64,000 nt of DNA, taken from assembly GCF_958295425.1 (NCBI RefSeq), contig NC_081149.1:15878090-15942089 (forward strand), given 5' to 3'. The notes below the pieces were generated by a model. That model had not been told where the DNA came from. It made no database searches and worked only from the letters and a program-made list of their open reading frames with translations. Below are positions 28,829 through 46,051 of this stretch, in pieces (the first letter of the stretch is position 1; the number at the start of each line of letters is the position of its first letter). The position numbers and the translations under genes are program-made. Source of the stretch: Solea solea (Eukaryota > Chordata > Actinopteri > Pleuronectiformes > Soleidae).

Positions 28829-29386
28829 GTAAGGACTGGTCATTTTGCGATGTTTGGCTGTTGCAGTATGACTGATATGCTACTATGCTATGCTATGCTA
28901 CTTTAATTGCAAAGCGATGTTTTTGCTTAATTAAACGACTCCAGAAGTTTGACTGGAGTGTATATTCTTTTGCCGTGGGACTGGATAATAAATCAGTCCT
29001 CGGGGTCAAATTGTGTTTTCGGTTGTTTTTTTTCGTCATACCGAGAAATTTGGCGGCGAGTCGAGTCATAGGCAAGCTGACCTGGCCGCCCTGCACAGGT
29101 TAGGTTAAGGGTAGGACCAGGCGTTAACTGGTTAAAGTTAGAGATAAAGTTTTCTTTAACCTCCTGACTACCAAATGCCCTCTGTAGATAGCTAAATGAG
29201 TTAATTCAGTAGTGTGCAGTGGTGAGAGGTTTACAAACGTCCTCCACAGAGTACACACGTAGGGCAAACGTCAGTTCAAGGTTTGAAACTACAACGTCAG
29301 TTCCTAGACTCACCCATAGGGGGACGAGACTTCATTCCCAGAACGTAAACACGGTGTCCGCCATCTTTGCTAACAGTTCAAAGTCA
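28829..29386. other. Spacer with repeat remnants
   Basis: No gene. It has a small TATGC direct repeat at 28885-28900, the left half of the ttaacctcctgac MITE at about 29157, and DNA shared with 47760-48015. The shared block includes gggggacgagacttcattcc, probably host sequence of the duplicated unit. Confidence 0.5.
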
Positions 29387-30700
29387 ATGACCGTTTCTCA
29401 ATACTCAAGTACTTGCTTACTTGGGAAGTATATACTTGAGAAGTACGCTGGGAGTATATACTTGCCAAGTACGGGAGTACACAAGTATGTGGTTGTTTCT
29501 CAATACTCAAGTATGCAATATGTATGTATTGTTCTGCTGTTTGAATGGTGGCTGGCGCCAAGTGCTGCAGACTCATTACTGCCACCTACGGTGTTGATAA
29601 ATGAACATATGAAATACTTTTAATAAATGCATATATATGTTGTTATTATTTTTACATTTTAAATATTAAACTTCATTTATTAATTTATTTCTATTAAAAT
29701 ATACAATACAAATAATACAATGTGGAAAATAGATATATTACAGCATTGTAGAGTATATATATATATGACGTGTACAAATATATACTACTCTACATATCTA
29801 ATATTTACATATTATATTTAAATACTGTCCAGATTTCTGCTGGTTGGTCTTTCCAGCTCAATACTCCCCTCTGGAAAGGGTAACCAGAACAAGTACGGCG
29901 GGCACAACTCGACTGTCTTTCTGAAGGTTTATTCCACATACACGGTTAAGCAGCAGTCAGTTAGCAGTTAGACAGTTTGTTAGCTACTAACCACAGTCAG
30001 TTAGAGAGTCAGTCAGGTTATAAAACCGACAAGTCGTACAGGTTCTGATGATAGATAGATTTACAAAGGCGCATACGAAAGCAATACATAACAAGCCATG
30101 GCTTTGACGATGCACCTTAAAGGCACTTTAAAGGCAACGGTGCTTTGATACCAGTTACAACAATGAAAAGATAAATAGAATGAAAGACAAATAGCTTTGC
30201 CTGCTAGAAAGTTCTACAAATACAGATACAATGATCGTGCGACTTTAATATAAATCTAACATTCAAAGTTAAAATAAAATTACATTAATAATATATAAAC
30301 TTTGTCAGGTCAAAACATTTCCACAAAATAACACGTCAACAACAAATCTATGGATCACACCAAGCATGTAATGACAGCGATCACCTCCGACAAACGTCGC
30401 TGCCGAACTATAAATACGTCAGATCTTCATACATAAACCACATGTTTAAATTCTAAATGACTAATTTCTCGCCTTAAATGATGTTAAAACTTTGTTCCGG
30501 GACACAGAAAAATATTTATTTCAGATTTATATGTCTATTATCTGCTGCTTTGCTCCGCCGAAATGTATTCTGGGATACATGGCCATCCCAAGTACGCTTA
30601 AGTCACCTCCGATGCATACTTGGTAAAAAATGGGCGGAGCGAGAACACTTCCGGGTTTGAGGACCGTCCCCAAGTAGGTCCAGCTGCAGACCCGCAGACC

Positions 30701-30780
30701 ACTCAACGAAACGCCCCTTTACTCAACGAAACGCCCCTTCACTCAACGAAACGCCCCTTTACTCAACGAAACGCCCCTTC
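30701..30780. repeat. Four 20-bp subterminal repeats, left end
   Basis: Four exact-length copies of actcaacgaaacgccccttt, the last base alternating T and C. Possible transposase-binding array. Confidence 0.92.
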
Positions 30781-31110
30781 AAACTACACGACACTCTGAT
30801 TGGCTCTCAAGAGACTGCGTCTGAAACGTGATGACGTTTACTAACGTGATGACGTTTACTAACGTGATAACGTCTTCTTTTATTGAAACTTTATTTACAC
30901 ACGCGTATTTCACAGACACTTGTTGACAAGAGACTTTTATCCCGGTGTGCGACAGGAATAGAGAAGAATAAATACTCGTGTTGACTTTTATGAACACAGA
31001 AATGTACTTTCTGTGAAATTTGTGAATAATTAAAGTCACTTTGTAAAGTATGAAATGTTATAGCCAAACTGCTAAAATATATAAATGCTGATTGGAAAAG
31101 TTCTTTGAAC

Positions 31111-31274
31111 ATCACGTTTACACAATATAGTATCACGTTTTTGTGATATAATTATCACGTTTATACAATATAGTATCACGTTTATACAATATATTATCAC
31201 GTTTATACAATGTTTATACAATATAATATCACGTTTATACAATATATTATCACGTTTATACAATATAATATCAC
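31111..31274. repeat. Minisatellite of about 20 bp (atcacgtttatacaatata)
   Basis: About seven imperfect copies of atcacgtttatacaatata lie just inside the left terminal repeat of the nested element. They share the acgt core with the aacgtgatgacgttt repeats at 30826-30872. Confidence 0.85.
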
Positions 31275-31811
31275 AAATTCCACTTTGAACACACACTTTG
31301 AATCATTTCATTTGTTTTTGCAAACTTCCAACATCATGGCAACCTGTATGTTACAAAAAGGTGTGTTTAATATAGGCCTACATTTATTGAATGTCTTATT
31401 AGTCTGTAGTTTGACATGTTGTTCAACTGGACAGAACAACGATTAGAACTAATAAAAGTCTACTTGATCAGGTTTTTAACCTGAAAGAAACCCTCCTTAA
31501 ATTCTGTGCTGGTGTGGTCCAGGTGGTGGTAGACAGAAGTTAAGTAGACAAGATCTGCTGAGTGCGTCATTAAGGAGATGTTACCTATTTCCAGGAAGAT
31601 ATGTTAAACATTGGTATCTGAATCAAACCCAGCCAGTTGGACATCAGTAGGTCTTTTGATGAATGTAAAACAAATGCACTGAAACCCTTGATTCTGCACA
31701 GAAAGTTGTTTAATTTTCTAAATCCATGTAATGAATACAAGTGATGAATGATATATTTTCTTTATTTTATACACAACAGACTATCCAGCAGACACATTCA
31801 CTACCCAGGGA

Positions 31812-33321
31812 TTACAGGCGCCTGAGGAATTCCTCACACTCCAAGGCTTTCTTGTAATTGCTCAGGAAGCTATCCAGTTTCTGCCTCGCTTTTGAGGAAA
31901 TTTGGCTCTGAAGCTGTTCCCCAAGCTGGGTTATCTCGCTGACAAGACAAAATGATATAGCAAAATAATGAAGTCGTTAAAGACACTCAAATACATAATA
32001 AGATATAAACTGAAAATTGGATTAACAGTTTCCTAAACTATCCGGCTTACCTTGAGTCAAACTCTGTGCCACGCATGTACATCTCCTTGGCTTTGTCCAG
32101 GGAGATGGAGTGAACAGCTCTGAGGGCGTGTACTGTTGCCTGTGTCATGAAGATTAAGATTTAAGATTGTGTTAGACAGTGACCATGTGTTAAAAGGAGA
32201 CAGACATATGCAGTCATATAAAACATGTAGTCTACAAATCAGTGTCAGTGTCTGAGATCTCACCTCTGGCAAAAGTACATCCATTACAAACGCCACTGGA
32301 TCTGCAGACTTCTTGTCTGTCTCAGTACGTTCGAGTACTTCAGACAAGAAGTGCATGACTTTGTCCACTTGTTCATCATCTTCAAAAAGAAGGATGACCC
32401 TGTCCTGTTTCTTGGCCCAAGGAGACACCATGTTGCCTGTGATGATGTTCTATAAAAATTGTTTAGGATTTTAGTTTGGGTATTCATATACAAATACACA
32501 AACACCACACTAAATGCCATTGTCACTCACTTTAAGGTGTTGCAGCATGCCCTGATCCTCTGTGATTACACTGGTTAACAGACAACATGCCTCGCGTCGC
32601 TTCTGTTGGGCTTGTTGGGCCCTTTCCTAAAATTAAATTACACATAATATGCAACACTGAATACATGTGATTAAGAACTTTGAATAAGACATTTTCTTTC
32701 CCTGATTATTTGCACTTCCTCTGATAAGAGGTGTCATCCTGGCTGGCAACTTGTTTGGCCACAGTAACATCACTGCCCTAAATGGATATACAGATAAGCC
32801 TGTCTGAGAGGCAAATTGTTACATTACTTCTGAGAACAATCATTATTATCAGGGGCATCTATAAAAATGCAGGAATCTTGAAACTTTTTCTCAATATCTA
32901 AATTCTCAACAAGAGTGAAAATAAAATACACATTGACTTAAGATTCTACACACATGAAGTACAGTACACATAGATGAAATGGCTCCAGCATTAGTTTACT
33001 TTACTTTACTTATTTTGAGTTTCTGATACTCAAATGGACGAGTTGAATAGTTTGATGGTCACAGTTATCCATGGTCAGGACAAACAGAAATAACATCACA
33101 TTTCATAATACATAAGGCTCATGGGGAAATTAAAGCCTTTCAGCGTTGAAATGAAAAAATATTTGATCATTTAGGACTTACCACCGTACTCCACCATTGA
33201 CCTTTGGTGTCCCTGCAGATGGGACACAAGCTTTGCATAGCTCCCCTTTTTTGTGCAGATCTGTGTCCGAGTCGCATCTCCTCAGCTCAGGGTCTGCTCC
33301 TTCACTGAACGTAGTGTTGCT
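31812..33321 (-). CDS. Unrecognised spliced gene inside the nested transposon (C-terminal exons)
   Basis: Minus-strand exons with GT-AG borders, from 5' to 3': 33182-33321 (with CKACVPSAGTP), one ending at 32777 whose donor is unclear, 32531-32626, 32264-32449, 32051-32139 and 31812-31938 (stop TAA at 31812-31814). The last four join without a frame break (96, 186, 89 and 127 nt) to about 165 residues. Features: a Gln/Arg-rich helical start (ERAQQAQQKRREACC), the block SPWAKKQDRVILLFEDDEQ, an acidic helical region, and a helical C-terminus QISSKARQKLDSFLSNYKKA ending FLRRL. I do not recognise the family. The upstream exons and start are not identified. The preserved frame across four introns argues for recent function or recent insertion. 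Confidence 0.5.
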
Positions 33322-34066
33322 CTATAAGAGAAAAAGTAAATTAAAATTGTATTTTGTATTTTTAACATGGAAACATTTTTAATCCAGAATCAAGAAGTAA
33401 TGAACTGGACTGCATTTGCCTGTAAGACTTTCCCTGTCCTAAAATATATGCAGGCTAACTGAAATTAATCAAATCAAATGACACTGTTGACTGTGATTTA
33501 ACAGAACTTCTCATTTCTAAACATGAAAAATATTATTCATCATCAAATCTTTTATCTTAACAATTGTAGAACTGAGGTCACACGTTTTCAAATGAGCAAA
33601 GCTGTGTGCAACTTGTCAGAGTCATTTAAAGATTAAAAAACAGATAAATACTAATATATAGAGATCATATAGTTTATCTTATACGTTTCTTGGTTGAAAA
33701 TGAGACAATGTTATATTGTCAATGTTATAACCTGTACATATAAATAAAAGAAAAAAAGGAAAAAAAGAAAAAAAAGGGAGAAAATCGCTGCGTCTTGCTT
33801 GCTGTTACAATCGCTATCGTTACAGCATGCAGACATTACTGGTTAATAAACTGCACTTAATTGATTTAATGGATACAAATAATGACTATTCATCCAGTGT
33901 TCAATATCAAAATGTGTTTTTTATCCATTCTTACCTTTTCCTCCGTAATTTTCCCGTGTTTTTCCCGTATTACTTTTTCGGGTTCTCTCTTCATACTCGG
34001 TCAACGTAAACTTCATCACGTTTCAGACGCAGTCTCTTGAGAGCCAATCAGAGTGTCGTGTAGTGT

Positions 34067-34126
34067 GAAGGGGCGTTTCGTTGAGTAAAGGGGCGTTTCG
34101 TTGAGTAAAGGGGCGTTTCGTTGAGT
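34067..34126. repeat. Three 20-bp subterminal repeats, right end (inverted)
   Basis: Three copies of the same 20-bp unit as at 30701-30780, on the opposite strand. Unequal copy number at the two ends suggests slippage after insertion. Confidence 0.92.
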
Positions 34127-34264
34127 GGTCTGCGGGTCTGCAGCTAGACCCTTCTCACCGTCCTCGCTGTTCGCTTACTTGAGAATTGGAACAGCACTTG
34201 GACTGAGGCTGATGACGTTTTCACAAGTACGGCAATACGCAAGTACGCACAAGTGAGAAACGGC

Positions 34265-35640
34265 CAAAGTCAGCTTTATTGTCAATTCTTCACATGTACC
34301 AGACATACATAGAATTGAGAGGACGTCTCTCATTCGCCCGCGGTGAAAACAGTTAAGTGCACAGGCACAACAGATGGACAGACATTTCCTAATACTAAAA
34401 CTAAAATCCTAAAATTACTAAAATTTACTAAAACATATAAAATATACACCGATATAGGATATACAACAACAATACAAATAGTGCAAAAAAGGCAGATGTA
34501 ATAATAATGGTAGTAGCATTCGAAAGATTATAAAGATATGTTTGTAATGTAAAAGTAAATAAGTAACGAGCAGTCAGAAAAAAAATATAAACAGTATAAA
34601 CAGTGTGATATATAGTATGTAAATAAATAACCGCCAGAAAAATATTAAGAGTATAAACAGTGTAGTAAATAAATAAGGTGTGTGTGTGTGTGCGCACGCG
34701 TGCAGGGGGTGTTCAGCTTCCTGACAGCCTGAGGGATGTGGCGTCTGAGTCTGGTGGAGGCTAATGCATTTCATGGCCTACATTCTACGTTTCCATTGTT
34801 GAATTAGATTTTTCATTTTTAAATGGATCTCAAATGTACAATTACTTGTAGCCTGCCATAGTTCTAAATAAATAAAAACCTATGAATACAAATAACCTGT
34901 CTACTTCTGTGAATAAACATTCCTCCTCAACCATACAAGTCCTCCAATGACAAACTATTATCTGGACACTGGAGTAAAACACTTAACACAAATTATCTTT
35001 CTGAGTTCAAATACCATGATCATTTGCAAAGAAGGAAGCCAGTAGGAAGGATCTCTTACCCTGTTATGGACATTTAGTACAGTTTCTAAATAAAGCTTAA
35101 CACTATATTTAAACCCTTAACCAACATACAGATTTATTCTTTGGCTTAATCTGGGATGTTTTACAGTATGGGCAAGTATGAATGAACAAAACACTTGAAT
35201 AACCACACAGTCTTTTCTAAACTTTTATTGCTGACATGGGATTGAAACAGTGTCAGTGCTTCAGTCGTGCTCTTGAGAGGTGGTTATGGCTTCAGTTGTC
35301 CACCAGATGTCACCACCACTGAAGCGTTGAAGCTTTGTTGCAAGATTGGACACTTGTTACAATGTAATTTATCAACAGTTTTGTTCTTTAGATAAAAGCT
35401 ACCATGGACGCTTTGATGTCTTTGACGGCTATGATAGATAAAGGAATTGGAAGATGTGTACTGAAAAGCTGTATTTTAAGTGTTGGTGCAACAAGGGAAT
35501 ATTTCTATGTGACGCTGATCCTCGAGTAACTTGGATACATATAGATGTAAATGAAACTTGGATGTACGGTAAGTGGAAATAAATGTGCAAACCCTTCACA
35601 CAACTCTATCTCGCCTTCGTGATTGATGAATTACAACAGT
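34265..35640. other. Interspersed-repeat spacer
   Basis: No gene is supported. From 34265 (caaagtcagctttattgtc) to about 34780 it resembles a common fish repeat ending tgagtctggtggaggc, with a (GT)n at 34679-34692. From 34850 to 35600 it matches 48545-49310. That shared part has one short open stretch before a donor (35478-35570, YFKCWCNKGIFLC... then WMYG|gtaag), interrupted in the sister copy, so I do not call it a gene. Confidence 0.5.
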
Positions 35641-36600
35641 ACCTACGAGTAAAGTGGCCATACGTCCGGATTTAGACCGGACAGACCGGAATTTAAATGC
35701 CTTGTCTGGCGTCCGGCGCAGCCTCAAGCCGGACACTTATTTGTCCTCCTTTTTTGGAGTTGCACCTGAACGCAACGCTGCATGTTGTCAAATGGTGTAA
35801 GACTTTAGTTTAAAAAAAAAAAAAAAAAAGATTGGTTAAAAATTATTGGCTAAAAGTGGTGTCACTCAATTCTCTGATTTGAAAATGTAAACAAGCTGCC
35901 CCCTGTTCCCATGTGCTAGCTGTGTCACTCATGTGTTAACTGAATGTTAAAATGCCGAAAAGACGGACCTCATTTAAACAACTAGCACTGTCTGCTTCAA
36001 CGCTTGAGACAGCGAAACTCTCACGGGGCAGCGAGCGCAGTGCATGCTGGGAGTTGTTGTTGTTCATCTACATGAGCCAAAATTAAATTTCTCGGCCAAG
36101 AAGGCACTTGCTTCAAGTATTATTTCACATTTCTGCTACATAAATAACCCAGTTTTAATATACACTCATCTTTCCAATGGTGAAGTATGCCTTTAAGAAG
36201 CTGAAACAATCAGAAAACTTGTTTTAATAATGAAAAAAGCTTCAAACCAATTAGTTTAGCGATTGATTTAATAATCGATAAATAGAGTAATTGTTTCAGC
36301 TCTAGATTTGACTGTACATTACTGAATAATAGATAATGCTGTACAGAAATGTCGAAGATTCAGTATGTTTGAGGTTTTTAGAAATTGTGTCACCATTACT
36401 GATTTTGACCAGCAGAGAGCACTGTTTAGTTTGTTTTGTAGGGATCCTTAATATGTTAACATCAACATACACTGCATGTTCTAACAATAAATAATGGATA
36501 TTTATATTTGTGAACCAAAAAGGAGAAAAAATGAACTAAATCTATCTGTGGATTCAGTTTGAAATTTCAATCATCATATAACTAAACATTTTCTTTTACA
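35641..36600. other. SAMD9L copy 2 upstream spacer with repeat remnants
   Basis: No gene. It contains a repeat beginning ggccatacgtccggattta (about 35657; sister at 49333), an A-run at 35812-35829, and the agctgaaacaat MITE (36199-36301). It then matches 6595-6923 upstream of SAMD9L copy 1. Confidence 0.5.
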
Positions 36601-36654
36601 GGTGGATGTTGACAAGTAAATTAATGTTGATGTAATGTAAGGAGAAAGGAAACA

Positions 36655-39600
36655 ATGGGTGAGTGGATTGTCAAGATTTTTTTTTGTTTTTTTTGTAATT
36701 TAATGTGAACTGATCTCTTTTAAAAAGGTAACATTTACTGTAAATATGCACCAGCACAGCATACAAAATTTAAAATGAAAACATGTCAACGAGAGGCCTG
36801 TTTACATGGTCCCCTCTGAGGTCCCCTCTAAAAATTAACTATTGTCTTGCTTTAAATAATCCACTTTTATTCAATGTCTTTATATTGGCAAATGAAAGAC
36901 ATGTTTTTAAATGTGGAGAACGTCATCTCTGATTCTGTCATTTATGAATAAACCAACATCTTTTTTTCCCTCATCCAGCTGACAATCTTATGCAGTCACC
37001 CGAGAACTGGACTGAATCTCAAGTGAGCACCTGGCTACGAACACTTGGTGTGAAAGAACACTACATAAAGAAGCTCTTTGAAGAAGAAGTAGATGGACCA
37101 GTCCTTCTTACACTCGATGAGGACTTCTTGATAACAAAGATTGGCATGAAATTTGGGCCTACTCATATGATTATCAAAAAAATAAAAGAGTTCCTCAATT
37201 CCAAGCACAATTCAAAATCACTTAATTGTCTTGCTTCAAGTGAAGTTCCTTCAGGTAGGATGTGCGCCATTGTGTGCGCCCACCAAGGTTCATAGAGGTC
37301 ATGGATCGAGAAAGTACAGCAAAAAACTATGTGGTGGAGGTTGACATTGTGCCTTCGGTCAACATTGTTAAGGGCAGGGTTTTATGCAGTTCTTCTGCCA
37401 AACTTCAATGAGGCAGCAAACAAATTACAATATGAGAAAAAAGCAATTCTGCGAAGGGTAGGTTCCAAAACAGAGCCAGTGAGTGACAGTGATTTCATTG
37501 ATTTCTTAGAGAGTCAAAGAACGGGATGCTCAAAGAGAAGAGGCAGAGAAACCTCGAGTACCCAGAACTCCATTCTGCCAAGACCTTAGGAAACTCACAA
37601 TGCTAATAACTAGTGGGAAGAAGTTCATTGAAAATGATAAATGGTTCATATTCATTACAAACAAATTCAAACCTGATGACCTTTCTAACATTGAGTGGCT
37701 GCTTAATATGAAGATCTTCTCTGGGTTTGATTTTGACCCAGATTCAAAGATATCAGGCCTTTGCAGCAAATACCTTGAGCATCATGCTGCAAACATGCAT
37801 TCTCTGCAGAGCTATAGCAAATCCAGTGACCGAAGCATCAAAGGATTCACAGAAAAATTGCACCTGTTTGAACAAACTAGCTGGATCTTCTGCAATGGCC
37901 GTTCTGGCTTTAAAGCAAATGAAACTCCTTGTGATGAAATGACTTGGATCAAGACAAGAATGACCCTTTTAATGGTGTATGTGTCTTTGATTTGTAAACA
38001 TATCTTGCCAAAAGGGTCATTACAGGTCATTTTTCTTCTCACTTTCCCAGTAAAGAAACCTCTCTTGCACGCCTATGGGTTTTTTCACAGACATCATCTG
38101 CATCTGTGAATCAGAAACAAACTTCCAGAGAGTTATGTGATACAGAAACTGTGAACAATTTCAGTGTAGTTGGGATGAAAATGAGTCACATTAATGCAAC
38201 TATGCAAATGATACACAGTAAAAGCCTGTGCCAAAAAACACTTGCCAGTCTTTGTGAAAGGGACATGTCTTCTTGAAACAAACAAAGAGGAACATATGGC
38301 TTCTCTGGAAATACTGACAGTCAACCATTGTGATGACACAAGCAAAGACTTCATTAATGAGGAGAAGGCAAATATTGAACAGCAGTTTTACCGTGGTGGT
38401 AGAGTGACATGGATGAACTTTTGGCTCGCTGAGCACAAGTATGTTGGAGAGGTAATAGAACGAGCAAGCTCCTCATGGATGTTTTGAAATGTAACGTAGA
38501 TCAGACCCCAGTTACTTCTATAAACATCTACCATCACCCAGGAAGTGGTGGAAGTACCGTGGCAAGGCAAGTGTTGTGCAGAAGAGGAAAGAACTAATAT
38601 GTGCAGTTGTGAAGCCTTCATACTCAGTTACTGATGTTACACAACATGCAGTTGGTCTGAGAGAATATGAAGAAAAAGATCCACAAAGGTGTCTTCCAGT
38701 GTTGCTCCTAATTGAAGACTCTGACAAAGACTACCTTGATGATCTCAAAAATGAGCTAGAGGTTGCAATCAGAAGCAGAGGAATCCAGTACGGAACACTA
38801 TGTTTCATTTTGTTGAGCTGTAGGCGATCCCATGATCCAGAGAGTAGATGCAAAGAGTCTGCTTTACAGAATGTATCTGTCACTCACAAACTGTCTCCTC
38901 AAGAGAAGAAGAAGTTTGCTGGAAAACTACGGTTACTTGAAGAGCAGTATGAGCCTCAGTTCATCCTGACATTTGTTTTGATGAGTGAAGGGTTTTATAA
39001 TGATTATTTTCAAAAGTTTGTGACACATTTGGACCTTCAGTCTACTGCCACTCACTACGTAGCACTGCTGAACACTTATGTTGATAACTCTTTATCTCTC
39101 AGTCCCACTGCGAAGCTTTGCTAACCTTACAAGTGCACATGGAAAGGGAACAGGCCAAACTTGTCTTCTTGCATCTTAGAGATGACAAGACCAAGATTAA
39201 ATCCATCAGAATAATTCACCCACTCGTTGCAAAGGAAATTCTGCAACAACTCCTTGGAAGCCAACACAGCAGTTTGGCAAAGAAATTGCTCTGTGACGAT
39301 TTGCTTTTTGAGCACAGATTTGGAAAGGAAGAATATTGGTCATTTTTGAGAGCACTTTTCATCAGGAGATCCAGAATAAGCAGAGGAGATGAATGTGATA
39401 CTTTATTCTCTCCTCTGATTGAACATGTGCGAGAAAAGGAGGGAGGCCCTGACAAAGCAATAGAGTTACTCAAGGAAGCTTTTGAACGTTTTCATAAAGA
39501 TCCATTCGTTGCCCAACAACTTGCTCGTCTTCTTCATACTCATGAAAAGTTTGAAGAGGCAACATACTGGGCAGAGACTGCAGCTAAACAGCTTCCCAAC

Positions 39601-40871
39601 AACTCGTACATACTTGCCACAAAAGGGCAAGTGTACAGAAGATGGTTCCAAGCCAAATGGAAAGCCATTGAAAACGGCTGTTCACCAATCACAGCCCAAA
39701 ACACAGCTGATGCTGTGGAGACTGCACTGAATTCCCTGCAGTGTTTTCAAGAATGTGAGAGAGCAGCTGATGCAGACATGGAAAATGTAAACAGTTCAGG
39801 ATATTTTTCTGAAGTTGAAGTTGGATTCAGCCTGCTCAAATTGATCTTTTCATTACAAGAGTTTGCAAAAGGAGCTAAAGGCCATTCAAAGCGTAGAGAG
39901 TATCTGTTAACAGATTACATACCAGAAAAGTCTTAGATGCCTGGGAACCATTTCATGGTCGTATGAAAAAGCTTCACCAGACATTGACTGATTCCTTGGA
40001 ATGGATTTCAGAGGACCTCAGTTTCTTCCAGACAGATATAGGTGAAGATGAAGATGTGATTCCTGAAAATCCTGAAGAGAAGATAAGCCATCCACTGAAG
40101 TGGTTGACCAAAAGATCTTCTGAGTATGGGAAGTACTTCAGTGAAGTTTCCTCTGCTGCAATTCTGCAACCAGGGCAATCAATCCCTACCAATCTCACTC
40201 CTTTACAAAAGCGCATGATCATCTATCAACTTGGTGGTGGTAACATAACTTCCATCTTGTCCATACTAACTGAACAGAAGGATGCTTTGCATATTTTAGA
40301 GACCATAGTCTCTCTTTATCCCAGCAGTCCACGAAAGGCAAAACTTGACCAGAGGGATATTGTGAACTACATTGTGACCCACATTTCCCTGAACTGCTTG
40401 TCACCTCAGGCTTCAAAGGTTGCTCCTTTTAAAGATCTACAGGCCCTTTGTCATCAGTTCCCAGCTGATAAAAAGAAATGCTTACCAGGTGCACTGTTCC
40501 TGCTTACCTTACTATTCTGGCCAGAGGATAAGGACACAAACCATGAGAGAGAAAACAAATATGAAATTGTCCAGTCAGCTGTGGAGCACATGGAAAAATG
40601 CTACTGTACCAGGAAGAAGGACACCCCCCAAAGAAAGAGAAGGCTTTACACCCATTTTCTTCTGGGACATGGAAATGGATTGGATAAATTTGTCCACAAG
40701 AGAAAGTTTAACAGCGTCACAAAGGTGTTCTCGGTCTCTGAAAAACGCCTGAAGTGGTTTAGTGGTGAAGCATGGGAGAAGCCTGAGATTGCTGAAAAGT
40801 TAAAACGCATTTGTGGTTGGACTGAAGATAGAGTGGTTTACCTCGAGGGCCCTCAGAAAAAGCTGAGCTAA
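36655..40871 (+). pseudogene. SAMD9/SAMD9L-like copy 2, multiple frame breaks
   Basis: The start exon (ATG 36655, donor after 36658) and main-exon acceptor (36979) are preserved. Open pieces: 36990-37295 (SAM domain), 37600-38109, 38242-38487, 38576-39124, 39118-39936 and 39963-40871. A deletion of about 450 bases after 37252 removes most of the Schlafen/AlbA-like region, and at least five smaller indels follow. The P-loop itself (PGSGGSTVARQ, near 38540) is intact but a base is lost shortly after. The C-terminal OB-like end is missing: the ORF reads GPQKK then LS-stop where it runs into the GAA exon 2 leader. It keeps the 18-residue segment (RKFNSVTKVFSVSEKRLK) that intact copy 1 lacks. Confidence 0.92.
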
Positions 40872-40917
40872 ACTTCAGTGCTCACTGACCTGCCATTGTA
40901 TCTGTGGTGATAGCAGA

Positions 40918-45804
<4,887 letters not shown>

Positions 45805-46045
45805 TGCAGCCAACATTGTCGTTAGATGGCCATTGGGAGCATTTGCACTATGCACAGCTGCTTTTCTTTTGCAGGCCGCATTTGCTCTGTCTTATATCCC
45901 TCTACAGCAGGTGTTGTGACAGTGTCACACCAACCACTGGATCAAGACAGTTCAATGACTTGTGAATTTATGCAATCTTATAACTATATATTTATAGTCC
46001 TTCACATTTTCTGAAATAGTGTTTCTGTGTTTTAGTTCCATTGTC

Positions 46046-46051
46046 AATAAA
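46046..46051 (+). terminator. GAA polyadenylation signal
   Basis: AATAAA lies 242 bases after the GAA copy 3 stop codon, the only complete GAA 3' end in the window. Confidence 0.6.

Larger units (their letters stand above)
30671..34156. mobile_element. Nested inverted-repeat element of 3.5 kb carrying a spliced gene
   Basis: accgtccc (30663-30670) and accgtcct (34157-34164) flank it, and the sister at 48143-48150 has one copy (gaaccgtcctcac), giving a clean empty site. The termini share about 150 bp in inverted orientation: agctgcagacccgcagacc, then three or four 20-bp repeats, then cacgacactctgattggctc and agactgcgtctgaaacgtg. Inside, on the minus strand, are at least five exons (31812-33321). 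An 8-bp duplication fits hAT, Zisupton or similar classes, but I see no transposase, so the class is open. It could be a transposon with an unfamiliar protein, or a non-autonomous element that captured a host gene. Confidence 0.7.
29387..34264. mobile_element. Outer transposon (ccgtttctca termini), split by a nested element
   Basis: The left end ...gaccgtttctcaatactc and right end ...gtgagaaacggc are inverted. caaagtca lies at both edges (29379-29386 and 34265-34272), which may be its 8-bp target duplication. A shorter sister at 48021-48265 has the same ends and is missing about 1.15 kb of the left interior (29405-30553) and the whole nested insertion. The left interior (29405-30560) has no recognisable ORF. 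It contains repeated cttgagaagtac-like motifs near the left end. Superfamily not assigned. Confidence 0.65.

Noticed and set aside
30701..30780. 20-bp repeats as a CRISPR-like array
   Set aside because: The repeats are head-to-tail without spacers, the DNA is eukaryotic, and the same unit is inverted at the other end of a transposon.
34428..34774. Hydrophobic minus-strand ORFs as membrane proteins
   Set aside because: AT-rich repeat DNA with a (GT)n; the homologous stretch at 48300-48560 is not open in the same way.
35478..35570. Cys/Trp-rich open stretch before a GTAAG donor as a small gene
   Set aside because: Only about 40 codons, with a stop directly upstream, and the sister copy at 49190-49290 has a stop and an insertion; no acceptor or start could be placed.
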